A DNA stretch of 64,000 bases from Liopterus haemorrhoidalis (taxonomy: Eukaryota > Arthropoda > Insecta > Coleoptera > Dytiscidae). The notes below the pieces were generated by a model, which was not told where the DNA came from, did not search any database, and saw only the letters and a list, made by a program, of their open reading frames with translations. Each line of letters opens with the position of its first letter. The first letter of the stretch is position 1. The DNA lies in the NCBI GenBank assembly GCA_963971575.1, contig OZ020617.1, positions 20,049,403 to 20,113,402 on the forward strand, in the 5' to 3' direction. The position numbers were made by a program, and so were the translations under genes. This document shows positions 45,650-58,300 of this stretch, piece by piece.

Positions 45650-46270
45650 TAGCCGAAATTGGTTATTAAATTTACGCTCTTAAAAATTAAATGCAACATT
45701 TGCCAAAATATAACTATAATTTTGAAAAATTAATTTAAACAAAATAAAAGTGGAAAAAAACAAAAAATTAAATTGTCTCCTCTGCCTTGGCGTGAACCAC
45801 AGTATGCTGGGTAGCAAGCGAGCAAGCTAACCATTAGACCAGGATATGCCTTCTAATATAGTGTGTTTCATAACAATAACTTTTGTGCATCGTAAAACAA
45901 AAAACACAAGAAATGCGTTATCTTCCGAAAACATAATCTGATCAAAAATTCCTGTTATACTATTCCGGTTCACATTAATGTAAATTACTTAAAAAAATTC
46001 AGATTTTTAGTTTAAACCATCTGGGCTACAGGATGTGTGACAAAAAAATGTTTGCACAATTTTTGCAAAAATCTTTTTTCAATAAAATTGTGATCGTAAA
46101 TCCACGTACTAAGGGCTTTCATCTGATAGCCTACTCAGAATTAATTTTTTTTTTGTTCGATTGGCACATATTTGTCTATATTTTTAGGGAGATATGATAT
46201 TTAGACGTTTTAGTACTTTTCCTATGTGCGGGTCAAAGAGTTGTATAAGCATTTTTTGGAGTTTTTTTTT
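45650..46270 (-). repeat. Family X copy (reverse orientation) with tRNA-like module
   Basis: Reads AATTTACGCTCTTAAAAATT, a tRNA-like module (45775-45852), AATGCGTTATCTTCCGAAAA, CTGATCAAAAATTCCTGTTA, CCATCTGGGCTACAGGATGT, CCACGTACTAAGGGCTTTCA and CTATGTGCGGGTCAAAGAGT. It stops before the CTAGAGAGTTGAAATTTGG motif, so the microsatellite/hairpin end is missing. Confidence 0.8.
45775..45852 (-). other. tRNA-like module A in family X
   Basis: Minus strand: box A-like TGGTCTAATGGTTAGC (45826-45841) and box B-like TGGTTCACGCC (45789-45799). The spacing is tRNA-like but no full cloverleaf is convincing. Body sequence differs from modules B and C although the flanking element is the same. Confidence 0.5.
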
Positions 46271-46279
46271 TTTTTTTTC

Positions 46280-49080
46280 TTAAATCTGGTATTTAATATT
46301 ATCTACCGCTCCCTTGGTATTTCTTTTACCACTAAACCTCTGTTCATAATAAATTAAAAAATGTTGTTTAAACCTCTAGTTTCCAATACCGCTTTGAGGA
46401 GGATTTTAACGAACCGTTTAGACTGCCGGAATAATGAACCAAACTTTCACAAATTACCGGTCGCGAGAATTTCTTTGAAAGGGGTTGCCATCGTTTTTTT
46501 TAAATGATTTTACAAGGGGTATTATAAAATAAATATTTTTTAAGAATTCAGATAATAAAATTAGAAACTTTAAGTTACAGCACGTATCTTTAGAAATATA
46601 TTTTTAAATGGTTTATTGTTGAAGGGGACATTTGTTCAGAGTTATTCCTTAATAACTTTGAACACTAGCATCTCCTCGAACAATATTTCTAAACCCTTTT
46701 TCTTAGGAATACGACTAGAAATGACTTATAGAAAGACACGTCTCTCTGAAGACAACGGCGGACAGTACTCTGTTCGGCTAGCATCAAAATCTAATTTGTT
46801 GAATTCGTAGAGGCAATGTGTCGGCATTCTGGTGGTCTATCCGATTCTATTTGTTTTAAACTTTTAATTATTTTAACATCTATATTTTAAACTTTTAAAC
46901 TTTTTGTAAGTATTACTTTTAATAAATTAAATTCATTAATTTTAAACCGTCTTACTTAATGTGTGTAAACCTTCACCTTTAAGAACTTAAGTGAACAGCT
47001 AATATCCAGAATAGTTACAAGATGCCTGATCAGTCGGTTGGTAAAAACTAATACATATCATTTAATTCACATATCGTAATAAAGAACCCTGGATAACACT
47101 CACGCCCACCACCCGAACTCCTTTAGTCGGGAATCTCATTTCAGTTTGAGATCAGACTTTATATATAATATCACAGGCTCGCTACCTAGTGGACAATAAA
47201 TGGTACGTTGTAAAGTAACGTATCGGGCTCGCTAGAGGATCATATATAAATTAATGTGAAAATACAATACGTGTCAATTTTATAGAGACGGCTGTGGCCG
47301 TCTACAGACCATTGCGCAATGATACACTTATAAAAGCCAGGTGAGCAAAATTACATGTGTTTTTACAACAGTTGAGTGCAAGAGTTGGCGTATTACGGAT
47401 GTTCGCCTTACGTTACATAATAAAATTTTAAAAAAATTAGACATTTTACAGAACTTGGAGATTGTAATTCTTGAATAATAAATACACCAGAAAAATAAAA
47501 GAATAGTTATTCTTATTTCACTCATATAAACCTTTTGGCATATGTAAATCCTTTTGGCGCTACCTGCCCAGATCTGACGCTTGCCGTTATAGATCTACAG
47601 GTAATAAGTTACACTTTAGGTTAAATTTGAGTGCAAATTTAGCATTAGTGACCCACCATTGGTCTAGTGTAATTTTTGGCCAAAAAACTTTTTTTGCACG
47701 AGAGGGTAAAATTAGGGCATTGTTTTGTTAGAATTATAAATTCTGTTTTATTGATATTACCTTTTATTCGTCATTTATTAAAATACTTATTAACTTTGTG
47801 TATGATTTTGTTCTGCCTGTTAAATAAATATTGTTAAAAATCAAACATATTGTTAAAAAATAAGTTGAGAGGTTAGGGCCTGAGACACTTTTCTGAGACA
47901 CTCCTGTTCAAATAGGTTTGTTAGTAGTAGAGAATGAACAGCCCATGTTATCTAGGATTTGACACGCAGTGGACTTATTGTCAAATAGTTTCTACTAGCG
48001 ACTACTACGGGTCGTCTGCGCATTACATGGCTCATCCTCCATTATGTAAGTTGTACATTAAATTGACGGTTTGAAAAACACGATTTAATTAATTACATTA
48101 ACTAATTTCGTATTACTCAAAATTTCCTCTTCTGCAGATGAAAAGAGAAAAACTGTTCGTGCTCTCGACAAATAGTACCGAATGTGTTAAATATAACTTC
48201 AAAATAACTATACTCCAACATAGAAACCATTAACGAGATATACATAGAAACCGTTTCAGATTTAAGATAAGCTCACAAAACCGAATTAATGTAAAGTTTG
48301 CAAACACATGTGTGCCTATTATAGTATCATATTCACATGTATCCGCTCCATATCCGAGACTTCGGGCGTTCTATCACATAACATGGGCCCGCACAAACTC
48401 AATAATTATTTGCGCGATATGATTCGTTCACACGAGCTATGTTGGGCCATTTTGCAGGGGAGAAGAGTAAACTAAATGCAAAATGTATGCTGTGAAGATG
48501 AGGATATTATTTTTAACTCTGATGTATTGAAATGGCGAATGCTGGATACAAATGTTCATTGGAATCTTTTAATGGGATTTGTTTGCAAATTGTACATAGA
48601 TTTTTCAGATAATGTTTTAAATTGAAGTTTTCCTGAATATTTAGATTTTATTCAAAATCTATCGGCGATTTCTCTAAATACATCAATTTCTTTCATTATT
48701 GCATCAATTATTATTGAAAAAATAATAATATATCGACTATCACTAGTTAGGACTTACTTATGTATTGAACTAAATTTAATGTCTTCATAGGAGCAGTCTT
48801 TAAATGTATAATTTGGCATCTTTCAAATTAATTTTTACCTCTGATTCCGCAGAAAAATAATATAAATGACATTCAAATCAAATAATCCATCTCATTAAAA
48901 TGTTATCTTTGCAGAATTCCACCCAATTAATGAAGCTTTTGATATTGATTTGTATACTAATTTCAAGATATCAATTATCTCACCACAGTCATACTCACAG
49001 TTTTATGGAAGCAGTATATATATATTTCATATGAGAAGCGTAAAACAAAACAGAAAATAATTACGCACTACAAAGAGTAT
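46280..49080. other. Long AT-rich stretch, nothing recognised
   Basis: Poly(T) at about 46260-46280. Small frames at 46616-46810 and 47328-47525 have no recognisable motif. Two similar words, GGCTCGCTA at 47175 and 47227, and a small hairpin AGACGGC-TGTG-GCCGTCT (47286-47303) were seen. Confidence 0.45.
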
Positions 49081-49084
49081 ATAA

Positions 49085-49650
49085 TATAAATTCATAAATG
49101 TTAAAGAAGAACATCCAGGCTGTCCAACCGCTGTATGGCGTCGGGGGGGATCTCATTCAGTTCTACAATACCGCCAGATAATCTAAGTAGAGGACATTCT
49201 TTCCAGATATGTTCAATAGTTTGATAATGCGCTCCACAGTCACATTTTGGGAAAGATGACAAACCCTTCTTATACAAAAAGTCGTTGCATCTATCACGAT
49301 CAGTTCTTATACGATTAAGTTGTTTCCATATGTGTCTAAGGAGATCGAAACCAGATAGTTTTTTAGATGCATCTGAAACTATGGCGCCATTCTTCACTCT
49401 TGCCTCGTTCCATAAATCATTCCAAGCTGCTTTAGCATCCAAAGGTGCTTTTAGTTTATGGACCATCCAAATAGGTGCTCTTGATTTCATTCGCAAGACA
49501 GGAAGAGAGTCTAAGTCCTCTTTAATTGGCATGTAATCACAATTGGCTACTTTATCCCATTCACATTTACTCGCAAATGTTTGTGCTTTATTAGATAAAC
49601 TTCACGTTAGCTTTTCTATATCAATTACTAATATCGTTTTATAAATCGGG
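49085..49650 (-). pseudogene. LINE C-terminal fragment with CxC...H...C knuckle
   Basis: Open frame 49101-49532, extendable upstream through one stop to about 49650: SNKAQTFASKCEWDK, then MPIKEDLDSLPVLRMKSRAP, SGFDLLRHIWKQLNRIRTDR and CDCGAHYQTIEHIWKECPLL. 'NRIRT...RC...KG...P.CDCG...QT..HI..ECP' is the standard C-terminal end of a common insect LINE ORF2 group. No RT core remains, so it is a 5'-truncated copy. Confidence 0.75.
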
Positions 49651-49899
49651 GTGACAAAACACAAACAGTGTTTATAAAGTTACGGTTTCGAATGCCTTTC
49701 AGACATGGATTTTTTTTTAAAATCTGATTTGTCCTGGCTAACTTCCTTAGTAGCAGCAAAGGCCATTAATAAAAAATACTTTCATCATAATCGCTTTGTT
49801 TTTCCAGTACAAAATTCTTTATCCGCTTCTTTATATTAAATTTAGCTAAGATCTTACTTTAAGTGTCTTATCTGCTCAGTGCACAAACTTCATAATTTT

Positions 49900-50745
49900 T
49901 CTTCTTTTTCTTTAAGTGCCATGTGCGCTTTAAAAGTTGGCTGTTAAGATAGTGATCTATATTTTGGCTATCGTCCTGAGAAGACCTACACTTATTCACC
50001 GCCTACAACCAGGATATTCAACGCCTTAATGCTGATCATTTTCCATTTATTTTTCCATCCATATTTAAATGTAATAAATGGTAGTTATCATTGCGCATTT
50101 CATGGCCCAGTTCTTCATTCTTCTGGTGCACGAAATGCCCAATATTCTTCTGTAGAACATTTTTATTTGTAGCCATGTAGCCATTTTTATTTACTTATTT
50201 AATCAAATACATACATACGGGTCGTGCCCAAATTGTACATAGCTACATATACATATAAATATTAATACACACATACATATATATCATGTACAAAATGTAT
50301 GCATATAAAAAAGAACAATACTAAAAAATTAAACAATCTAATAACAATATATATTATATAATAAATATTGATAAAATTAAAAAATCCAGCAGAAGGACAA
50401 AGTAAAGTAAAAAATAAATCCATTGGACAAAGTTGACAACATTCTCATTCTCAGTAAGCTCTGAGGATATGGATTCTAAATAAATATTAAACAGCAAAGG
50501 AGACAAGATATGTCCCTGTCGAACACCCTTCAAATTTCTATTTCTACAGTTAATCCACTAATACTTTTGCTATCAGATTCCAATACAGATTGGTTATGTC
50601 TTATGTTTCGATTGACTATGCCTGTACACCGAAGATTTCGATGTTTATTGTGTCACCACATTCAACTCTGACAGTGTGTCACTCTATCAAACGCCTTTTG
50701 GTATTGAATAAACACAGGTGTAGGTTGCAGTTGACATGTCGACAT
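49900..50745 (-). pseudogene. LINE RT relic interrupted by another LINE tail
   Basis: Minus strand. At about 50650-50745, FIQYQKAFDRV is RT motif A. At about 50465-50530, GVRQGHILSPLLFNIYLESI (after a small frame change) is motif B. At 49960-50150 decayed C-terminal pieces remain (FYRRILGISCTRRMKN, then SWL.AVNKCRSSQDD). Between them, 50165-50395 is an unrelated tail (TTTACTTATTTAATCAAATA start, complement side) resembling the LINE 3' end at 5.1 kb. Old, with many stops. Confidence 0.6.
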
Positions 50746-51204
50746 CGTTGGATCAAAACTTAAACACCGTGTAGAGCTTTACGGGCCCCAACAGTGGTGT
50801 AGCAACTTCAAGCAAGACTTAATTAAAATTACGATATTTAGTTGAAGAATATTTTAAAAAATCAGAAGAAACAATATATTTATAACCGAATAATAATATT
50901 AAAAAACTTACCAAGATATTTATAGGTATACATTTAGTGTATAAAACAGTTTTTTTCAACTTTTAGCTTCCTCAAAAATGTCTATTAAATCTTCATAATT
51001 TATCTATCTTGCACGATTATTTTCAACACTAATTAATGTTAAGACACTCAACCGCTGTTGTCCTATAGTATTTTTTAGATAATTTTTTATAATTTTTGAC
51101 TTTGAAAATGACCTCTCAGCTGACGCAGATGTTATAGGAAGTGTTAAAAACAGCATAAAAGCTGTGCATATATCGTCGAAACTGGATAAAATTGTACTAT
51201 AGTC

Positions 51205-53052
51205 CAGCGTTTCTCAAACGAGGGGGCCGCGAAGTCATACAAGATCAAAACATGAAAATATAATAGCAATGCGCTCAATCTTGCAACATATAAATTTTAT
51301 TCATATTTATAAATACGAGTCTTATATTTATATTCAGAAAAATATACCTTTCAAAACATAAATAAAATAATTTTATTAATTATTATTCTATCTAATTACT
51401 TATTTTGACAACTAATTTAAGCTACAGGCTATTTAAAACGTGTCGCGCCCGTAAGGCCGCGTTTATTAGTAAATTAAATTTATCTGAATTTAATTTAAAA
51501 TATAAAAACTTTTTATATTTCTTAAAATGTTGAGTGCCGCATCTTGCGAGTTCCAACATATATTAACTCACTAATGACTTGTTAACTGACCTGTTCAGAG
51601 TACATTCCGCTAGTGAATATATATTTACAAGTGTTCTATTTAATAATTCGCGAATCTATTGCGGTTTTAGTGAAGTTACACCTGCTGTTCTTCATTAAAA
51701 TATTATCTGTGAATCTACACGAAGTCCAGGATCATCCAGGACCTGTCCAGAACCCAAGAACCTGTTTTTTGGGACCAACCAGTGCCACATCTGTAAAATT
51801 GGAATAAATATTCTACATATTTATAAGCATACAGCTACTGTAAGTCTGTTCCAATTTTACACATATTTTAATTCATTGTTTAATTAATATATTTTTTTTG
51901 TTGTAATTTAAATTCTATTTGTTATCGCCTCTGTGCGATTTTGTATTTTCTTTGTTCACACACGCTGATCTCCAGATCACGTGTGATTTAATTTCAATTT
52001 AAATTTAACATTTAAGATCACTTTTGTAATATTAATTTGTTGTTATATATCAGTGTATTATTTTATATTGTATTTTGTGGCACTGTATTTCATTTATGTG
52101 ATACGTCCACCGTGTTGAGCATCGTTCTCCGCATTCTTGTCGCTTGGCTAGGGTTTTCAGAGACGTCGTGGGATTCCTAGGTTTGGTTCCTCCATAGCCA
52201 TTACTTGTGGGCCTAGGATTTTACCCGTCTACACCCCAGCTAGGGCTTCCATTACCCTTGTGTAGTCTCCTAGAGTTGCCCCTAGGAGCAGAAGAAGTTT
52301 TTATCCCCTCTCCTTTCCTCTAGGTCGTCCGTGTCTTCCTCTGCGGCTCAACTCGGTGCGTTTGTGTCACATAACTCCGTATTTCTTTCTATATTCCAGC
52401 CTTCTGCTGGTGGTCCTTCGAGGTGTCCGCCCCGAAGACCATTTGTGTGACTGTCTAGCCACCCTACCTTACTTAGGCGGGAAGCGGGCGCCACAAAACC
52501 TTTAAGCGGAACTAAATGGAGTATTGATTTTCTAAGGTTGTCACTAGCTAACTTTATAATGAGTAAAATGGGTTTTTGCTAAACAAAGTGATCAAAACCA
52601 ATCAAAACTCAAGTTGTACTATGAAGTAGGTACGACTTAAAAGTTCAATATTTTTTATTATATTTTTTTAATACTCTCCGAGCTACAGATAACTCAAGAG
52701 TAAAGATGCGAATGTGTTTAAATCAAAATATAAGGCACTTTGAACACTTGTAAATAAAAATACTTTACTTTCAAGTCGTTATAGGGAATATAATCGTTTT
52801 TTGTCAACCGTAAAAGATACTGAAACAATGTTTCTTTAAAAAAGTAAAAGTTTCTTTTGAAAAGCTCTATCCAAAGATACTCAATGTGACATACGTTCCC
52901 ATATATCAATTCGCAACTGTCCTTAATATCCTGTACTTCCGGAAAAATTTCAATACTACCATTTAATGTTTTGAATAAATTTTATTTCAAAATGTTTCAA
53001 AACTTGCTCACATGTTGCCTTTTCGAGAAAAATCGTGTTCTCTCTTAATACA

Positions 53053-53088
<36 letters not shown>

Positions 53089-53151
53089 GGCTGCAGACAA
53101 TATTTATATAATTCCGGGGGGTCCCATGGCAGAAAAGGTTGAGAAACACTG
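51205..53151. mobile_element. hAT MITE, reverse copy of the 43.3-kb family, with LTR inside
   Basis: Ends CAGCGTTTCTCAAACG and complement GGTTGAGAAACACTG. Perfect 8-bp duplication CTATAGTC (51197-51204, 53152-53159). Its outer parts align inverted with 43314-44485 (e.g. TTGAGCGCAT / ATGCGCTCAA). Removing the LTR-like insertion at 51441-52495 leaves about 890 bp. A (TA)n run lies at 53054-53085. Confidence 0.9.
51441..52495 (-). mobile_element. Solo LTR-like insertion, longer copy of the 24-kb family
   Basis: On the minus strand it starts TGTGGCGCCCGCTTCCCGCC and shares GGACCACCAGCAGAAGGCTG, CAAGTAATGGCTATGGAGGA and GACGTCTCTGAA with 24070-24933. Flanks AAACG / AAACC (5 bp, one mismatch). About 200 bp not present in the 24-kb copy (GGAAGACACGGACGACCTAG and neighbours) lie near its start. 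No ORF with recognised domain. Confidence 0.7.
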
Positions 53152-53345
53152 CTATAGTCTATTAAAAATATTTTAGCAAGTCGGTACTAAAACATTATTT
53201 AATTTTGTCCAAAAATGCTGATCAAAAACTTAATATCAGCTGAGGAAATGCGTTTGTTAAATACGTACTATATTTTTCTTGTAGTAGTTTGAAATTTTTT
53301 ATCAATTTGGTGCCCTATAATTTTGATTTCGCGCCGTGCTGGTGT

Positions 53346-54888
53346 GCACTCACACTGCCAACGAAACTGTGTATCGATAATATTTTCATCAAATTTTTTT
53401 ATTCATGCAATACTTTTGGAAATATTTTTAAAACATAACTTCATTAAGCCTTCTGGTTCCACAATCAGAGCACGCCTTAGGTTTTTTTGTTAGTGCGATA
53501 TATGTGAATTTAAGCTAGTTGTTTAGTATAACACCAGCATAATGAATTAATCTAAATATCCAAACAAGTATCTCATAATTCGAATAAGATAAACTCGGCG
53601 AAGTGCATTTTCGGAGCCTGCTCAAAATTTACGTCGGCTCCCAATATTCTGTTTTTTAATCATAGCCCCCAAGAAATAGCCATAGACCTTGGGCAGCCAT
53701 ATGACTGCCAATTTGAAAACCGCTGATCTAGAAAATAGATTAGCATATTTTCTGTTAATAAGGGTTTTATTATTCAACCTGCTTAGTATCCACTGTATAA
53801 AAATATAATAAAAATGAATAATATTCACATTTTGACAAAAGTATAAGCTCAAACCATATTTTCTAATGGTCGTATGGATTTTTTCACACAAAACCTACCG
53901 GGATGTACAGATTGACCTTGAAAGTTTTCTGAATCTCCATAATACCGTATTATTTTTTCAACATTTCTGAGATAATTTATGTTCCTGCGATTCCAGTAAA
54001 ATAACATTAAATTTTCTCCACCGTAACTCAATATAAATTATACGGATCAACTTTATATTAATCACAGACTTCTAGAATATAATTTGAACTTTAAGTTGAA
54101 ATATAGTTTGGAGGCTATTCATATAAAAATATTTTAATATTATCACTGAAAATAAGGATAAAATATAGGTTATTTTTACAAGATGATTTTTTAATTTACC
54201 AAGGACACTATGGGCGCCCTCACATCATCCATCCCCCTGAAGTACATATTCAAGTGTTTTATTTCAAACCTTAATGCTTTTTGTCCACAGATTTATTTAT
54301 TTTTATATTTGTCTATTTTATATTATAAATTTATTATGTCTGTTATATATTGGCATCAAATGTTAAACAAATTTTAGTTCATGTGCATTGACTCGTTTTA
54401 GTTGGCATTAAGGAGCCACGCAACACTGGGACAGCTCGAGCCTCAGAAAGGGTAACCAGGGTTGTAGGCGGCCCCGAGCCCCGGTAATATTATAATGTCG
54501 GTCCCCGGAATACAAAAATTCCACCCCAACTCCTGGAAAACAATAATTACGGGTCCGATGACACTTAAAAAACTGCGCGTAGATTGGAACTGTACTTTAT
54601 TTTTTCTGTAAAATAATATATAAGACAAGGGGCTTCACCCCGCTTAGCCGGCCTTCGTGTTGTGCACAAAATCACAAGTACATAACAATTTTATAGAGGA
54701 TAACAAAAATTAATTATGTTGCGACGCGAATTTTTATTTTTGACCTGACTTCTGTCTATTGAATAAACCCAAAATTACAGTTTTATAAAGTACAACTCTT
54801 CCTTAATTTATGTAACAAACATGAGTATCTTCATTCTTAAAGAGGTTTATGACCTTATATTCCTCCTATTCTAACCAAATTTTACGCA
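53346..54888. other. Unassigned stretch
   Basis: Small minus-strand frames (53622-54031) lack motifs. 54410-54500 is GC-richer (GTAGGCGGCCCCGAGCCCCG) and 54615-54650 reads GGGGCTTCACCCCGCTTAGC; these look like transposon debris but no ends were found. Confidence 0.35.
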
Positions 54889-55352
54889 TAAGGGGTCGTA
54901 CCCACCCCAGTTGACATTTTTTCAATTTCAGAAACATATTTATCACTATTAACAATGTGTTATTAGATTTATAGGTATTTCGCTACTATATATGATTTAT
55001 TCCTCTTTGATAAGTTAAAATCAAAACATTTATGTGAAGTGTGATTTTTCACACATTTCAGGATTTTGTAAGTATTTAATAATTGTAAGAAGCCAACATA
55101 ATACTGGATGTCTAGGAATATTGGTCTATAATCACATCAAAATCAACATTTTTTTTTTGATTATCACTTTTATTCGTTATTTTAGAACAAACAATTTTCA
55201 TTTGATTTTTGTAAACAAAATTGAAATAAAATGCCAAAAATCCCAGCGTTTTTGTCCATATTTGCTCCGTATTCAAGTCTTCATTAGATTAATAAGAATT
55301 TCTCACTATTAACAGTGTGTTATTTAATTTATAAGTACCTATTTCATAACTA
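54889..55352 (+). repeat. Family X segment left of the Helitron
   Basis: Two CTATTAACA(A/G)TGTGTTAT modules: at 54949-54966 and at 55304-55321, with GTGAAGTGTGATTTTTCACA between them. The second is cut by the Helitron after ...TTTCATAACTA and resumes at 59235 with TAAATGATATATTCCTCTTT. The first copy keeps the same site uninterrupted (54980-55005). Confidence 0.75.
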
Positions 55353-58300
55353 TCTATATATATAAAAGGCAGTGTCCTGACTGACTGACTGACTGACTCA
55401 CTCACTCATCACCGCCCAGCCCGAACCCCTGGGCCTAGAAACTTGAAATTCGGAGAGTATATTCCCTTCATGACGTAAGCACCCACTAAGAAGGGATTTT
55501 TCGAAATTCCACTCCTAAGGGATGAAAAGGGGTGAAATGTGATTTCACGAATTCCTTAATATATCTTAGGGCCGATGGGATATCGACTTAGTTTTTGCTT
55601 ACAAGTATTACCCATACAAATGCCGAAAAACCTTTTTCGGGATTTTGCCCTAATCAACCCCTAAAGGGGTGAACCTACAATCGGGGTGGATTATACATCC
55701 CGTTGTATTTCCTGTGTTCGTTTAGTTGCAAGATTGCTTTTTGACACACAGGTGTCTTTTTAAAATATCTCGAAACGGTATTGACAGTTTTTTGAAATTT
55801 CACCGCTAAAGGGTGAAAAGGGGTGAATTGTGATTTTAAGGATTCTTTAATATCTCTTAGGACCAATAAGATATAGACTTGATTTTTGCTTACAAAGATT
55901 ACCCATTCAAATACCGAATCACCAATTCCAGGATTTTGTCCTAATCAACCCCTAAAGAGGTGGATCTACAATCGGGGTAAGTTATACATTCCGTCGTATT
56001 TCCTGTGTTCGTTTAGTTGCAATATTACTTTTTGGCACATAGGTGTCTTTTTAAAATATCTCGAAATGGGTTTGACAGTTTTTTAAAATTCCATCCCTAA
56101 GGATTGAAAAGGGGTGAATTGTGATTTCAAGGATGCCTTAATATCTTTTAGGATCAATAAGATATCGACTTAATGTTTGCTTGCAAAGATTATCCATACA
56201 ATTACCGAAAAACTTATTTCAGGAATTTGTCCTAATCAACCCCTAAAGAGGTGGATCTACAATCGGGGTGAGTTATACATTCCGTCGTATTTCCTGTGTT
56301 CGTTTAATTGCAACATTACTTTTTAGCACATAGGAGTATTTTTAAAATATCTTGAAAAGGTTTTGGTAGTTTTTTAAAATTTCACCCCCATAGGGTGAAA
56401 AGGGGTGAATTATGATTTCAAGTATTCCTTAATATCTCTTAGAACCAATAAGATATCGACTTGCTTTTTGCTTACAAAGATTACCCATACAAATACCGAA
56501 AAACATATTTCAGGTTTTTGTCCTAATCATCCCCTAAAGGGGTGCATCTACAATCGGGGTGAATTATACATCCCTTCGTATTTCCTGTGTTCATTAGTTG
56601 CAGCATTACTTTTTGGCACATAGGTGTCTTTTTAAAATATCTCGAAATGGGTTTGACAGTTTTTTAAAATTTCACCGCTAAGGGTTGAAAAGGGGTGAAT
56701 TGTGATTTCAAGGATTCCTTAATATCTCTTAGGACCAATAAGATATGGACTTACTGTTTGCTTGCAAAGATTATCCATACAATTACCGAAAAACGTATTT
56801 CAGGAATTTGTCCTAATCAACCCCTAAAGGGGTGGATCTACAATCGGGGTGAGTTATACATTTCGTCGTATTTTCTGTGTACGTTTAGTTGCAACATTAC
56901 TTTTTAGCACATAGGTGTCTTTTTAAAATATCTCGAAAAGATTTTGATAGTTTTTTAAAATTTCACCCCTAAAGGGTGAAAAGGGGTGAATTGTGATTTC
57001 AAGGATTCCTTAAATCTCTTAGGGCCAATAAGATATTGCCTTGCTTTTTGCTTTTTGATAAAGATTACCCATACAAATACCGAAAAATATATTTCAGGTT
57101 TTTGTCCTAATCAACCCCTAAAGGATGGATCTACAATCACGGTGAATTATACATCCCGTCGTATTCCCTGTGTTTATTGAGATATAAGGTTTCTTTTTGG
57201 CACATTGGCTTTTTAAAATATCTCGAAATGGTTTTGACAACTTTTTTAAATTTAACCCCTAAAGGGTGAAAAGGGGTGAAATGTGATTTAAAGGATTGTT
57301 TAATATTTTTTAACACCAATAAGATATCGACTTGGTTTTTGCTTACAAAAACTACCCTTGCAAATGCCGAAAAACCAATTTTTGGATTTTGTCCTAATCA
57401 ACCCCTTAAGGGGTGGATCTACAATCGGGGTGAATTATACATCCCGCCATATTTCCTGTGTTCGTTTAGTTGCAACATTACTTTTTGGCACATAGGTATC
57501 TTTTTAAAATATCTCGAAATAGTTTTGACATTTTTTTAAAATTACCCCCTACCTAAAGGGTGAAAAGGGGTGAATTGTGGTTTCAAGGATTTCTTAATAT
57601 CTCTTAGGACCAATAAGATATCGACTTGCTTTTTGCTTACGAAGATTACCCATACAAATACCGAAAAACTTATTTCAGGATTTGGTCCTAATCAACCCCT
57701 AAAGGGATGGATCTACAATCAGGGTGAATTATACATCCCGTCGTATTTCCTCTGTTCGTTTAGTTGCAACATTAATTTTTGGCACATAGGTGTCTTTTTA
57801 AAATATCTCGAAATGGTATTGACAGTTTTTTTAAATTTCACCCCTAAAGGGTGAAAAGGGGTGAATTGTGATTTCAAGGATTCCTTAATATCTCTTAGGA
57901 CCAATAAGATATCGACTTGCCTTTTGCTTACAAAGATTACCCATATAAATACGGAAAAATATATTTCAGGATTTTGTCCTAATCAACCCCTAAACGGTGG
58001 ATCTACAATTGGGGTGAATTATACATCCCGTCGTATTCCCTGTGTTTGTTGCGTTATAAGGTTTCTTTTTGGCACATAGGAGTATTTTTAAAATATCTCG
58101 AAATGGTTTTGACAATTTTTTTAAATTTAACCCCTAAAGGGTAAAAAGGGGTAAAATGTGATTTCAAGGATTGTTTAACATTTTTTTGGACCAATAAGAT
58201 ATCGACTTGGTTTTTGCTTACAAAAACTACCCATGCAAATACCGAAAAAACAATTTTTGGATTTTGTCCTAATCAACCCTCGGGATCAACAATCGGGATG

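Larger units (their letters stand above)
50793..53345 (-). pseudogene. hAT transposon relic with C-terminal dimerisation domain
   Basis: At the left the complement gives an end reading AAGTTGCTACACCACTG at 50793. On the minus strand (about 50950-51190) the frame reads FSSFDDICTAFMLFLTLPIT, SASAERSFSKSKIIKNYLKN, TIGQQRLSVLTLISVENNRA, one stop, INYEDLIDIFEEAKS. SAERSFS...K...N.L...M/IGQ.RLS.L..LS.EN is the hAT C-terminal (RNase H-tail/dimerisation) signature. A hAT MITE splits the element at 51205-53151. The right-hand part to about 53345 has no legible catalytic domain. The far end is uncertain. Confidence 0.8.

Noticed and set aside
47286..47303. Small GC hairpin resembling a bacterial terminator
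   Set aside because: No T-run and eukaryotic context; one 7-bp hairpin is expected by chance.
56405..58079. Repeated ~60-94 codon open frames (M-N-C-D-F-K-D-S type) in successive array units
   Set aside because: They follow from conservation of the tandem unit; several units have stops or shifts, the frame is equally open on the other strand in places, and there is no domain or start context.
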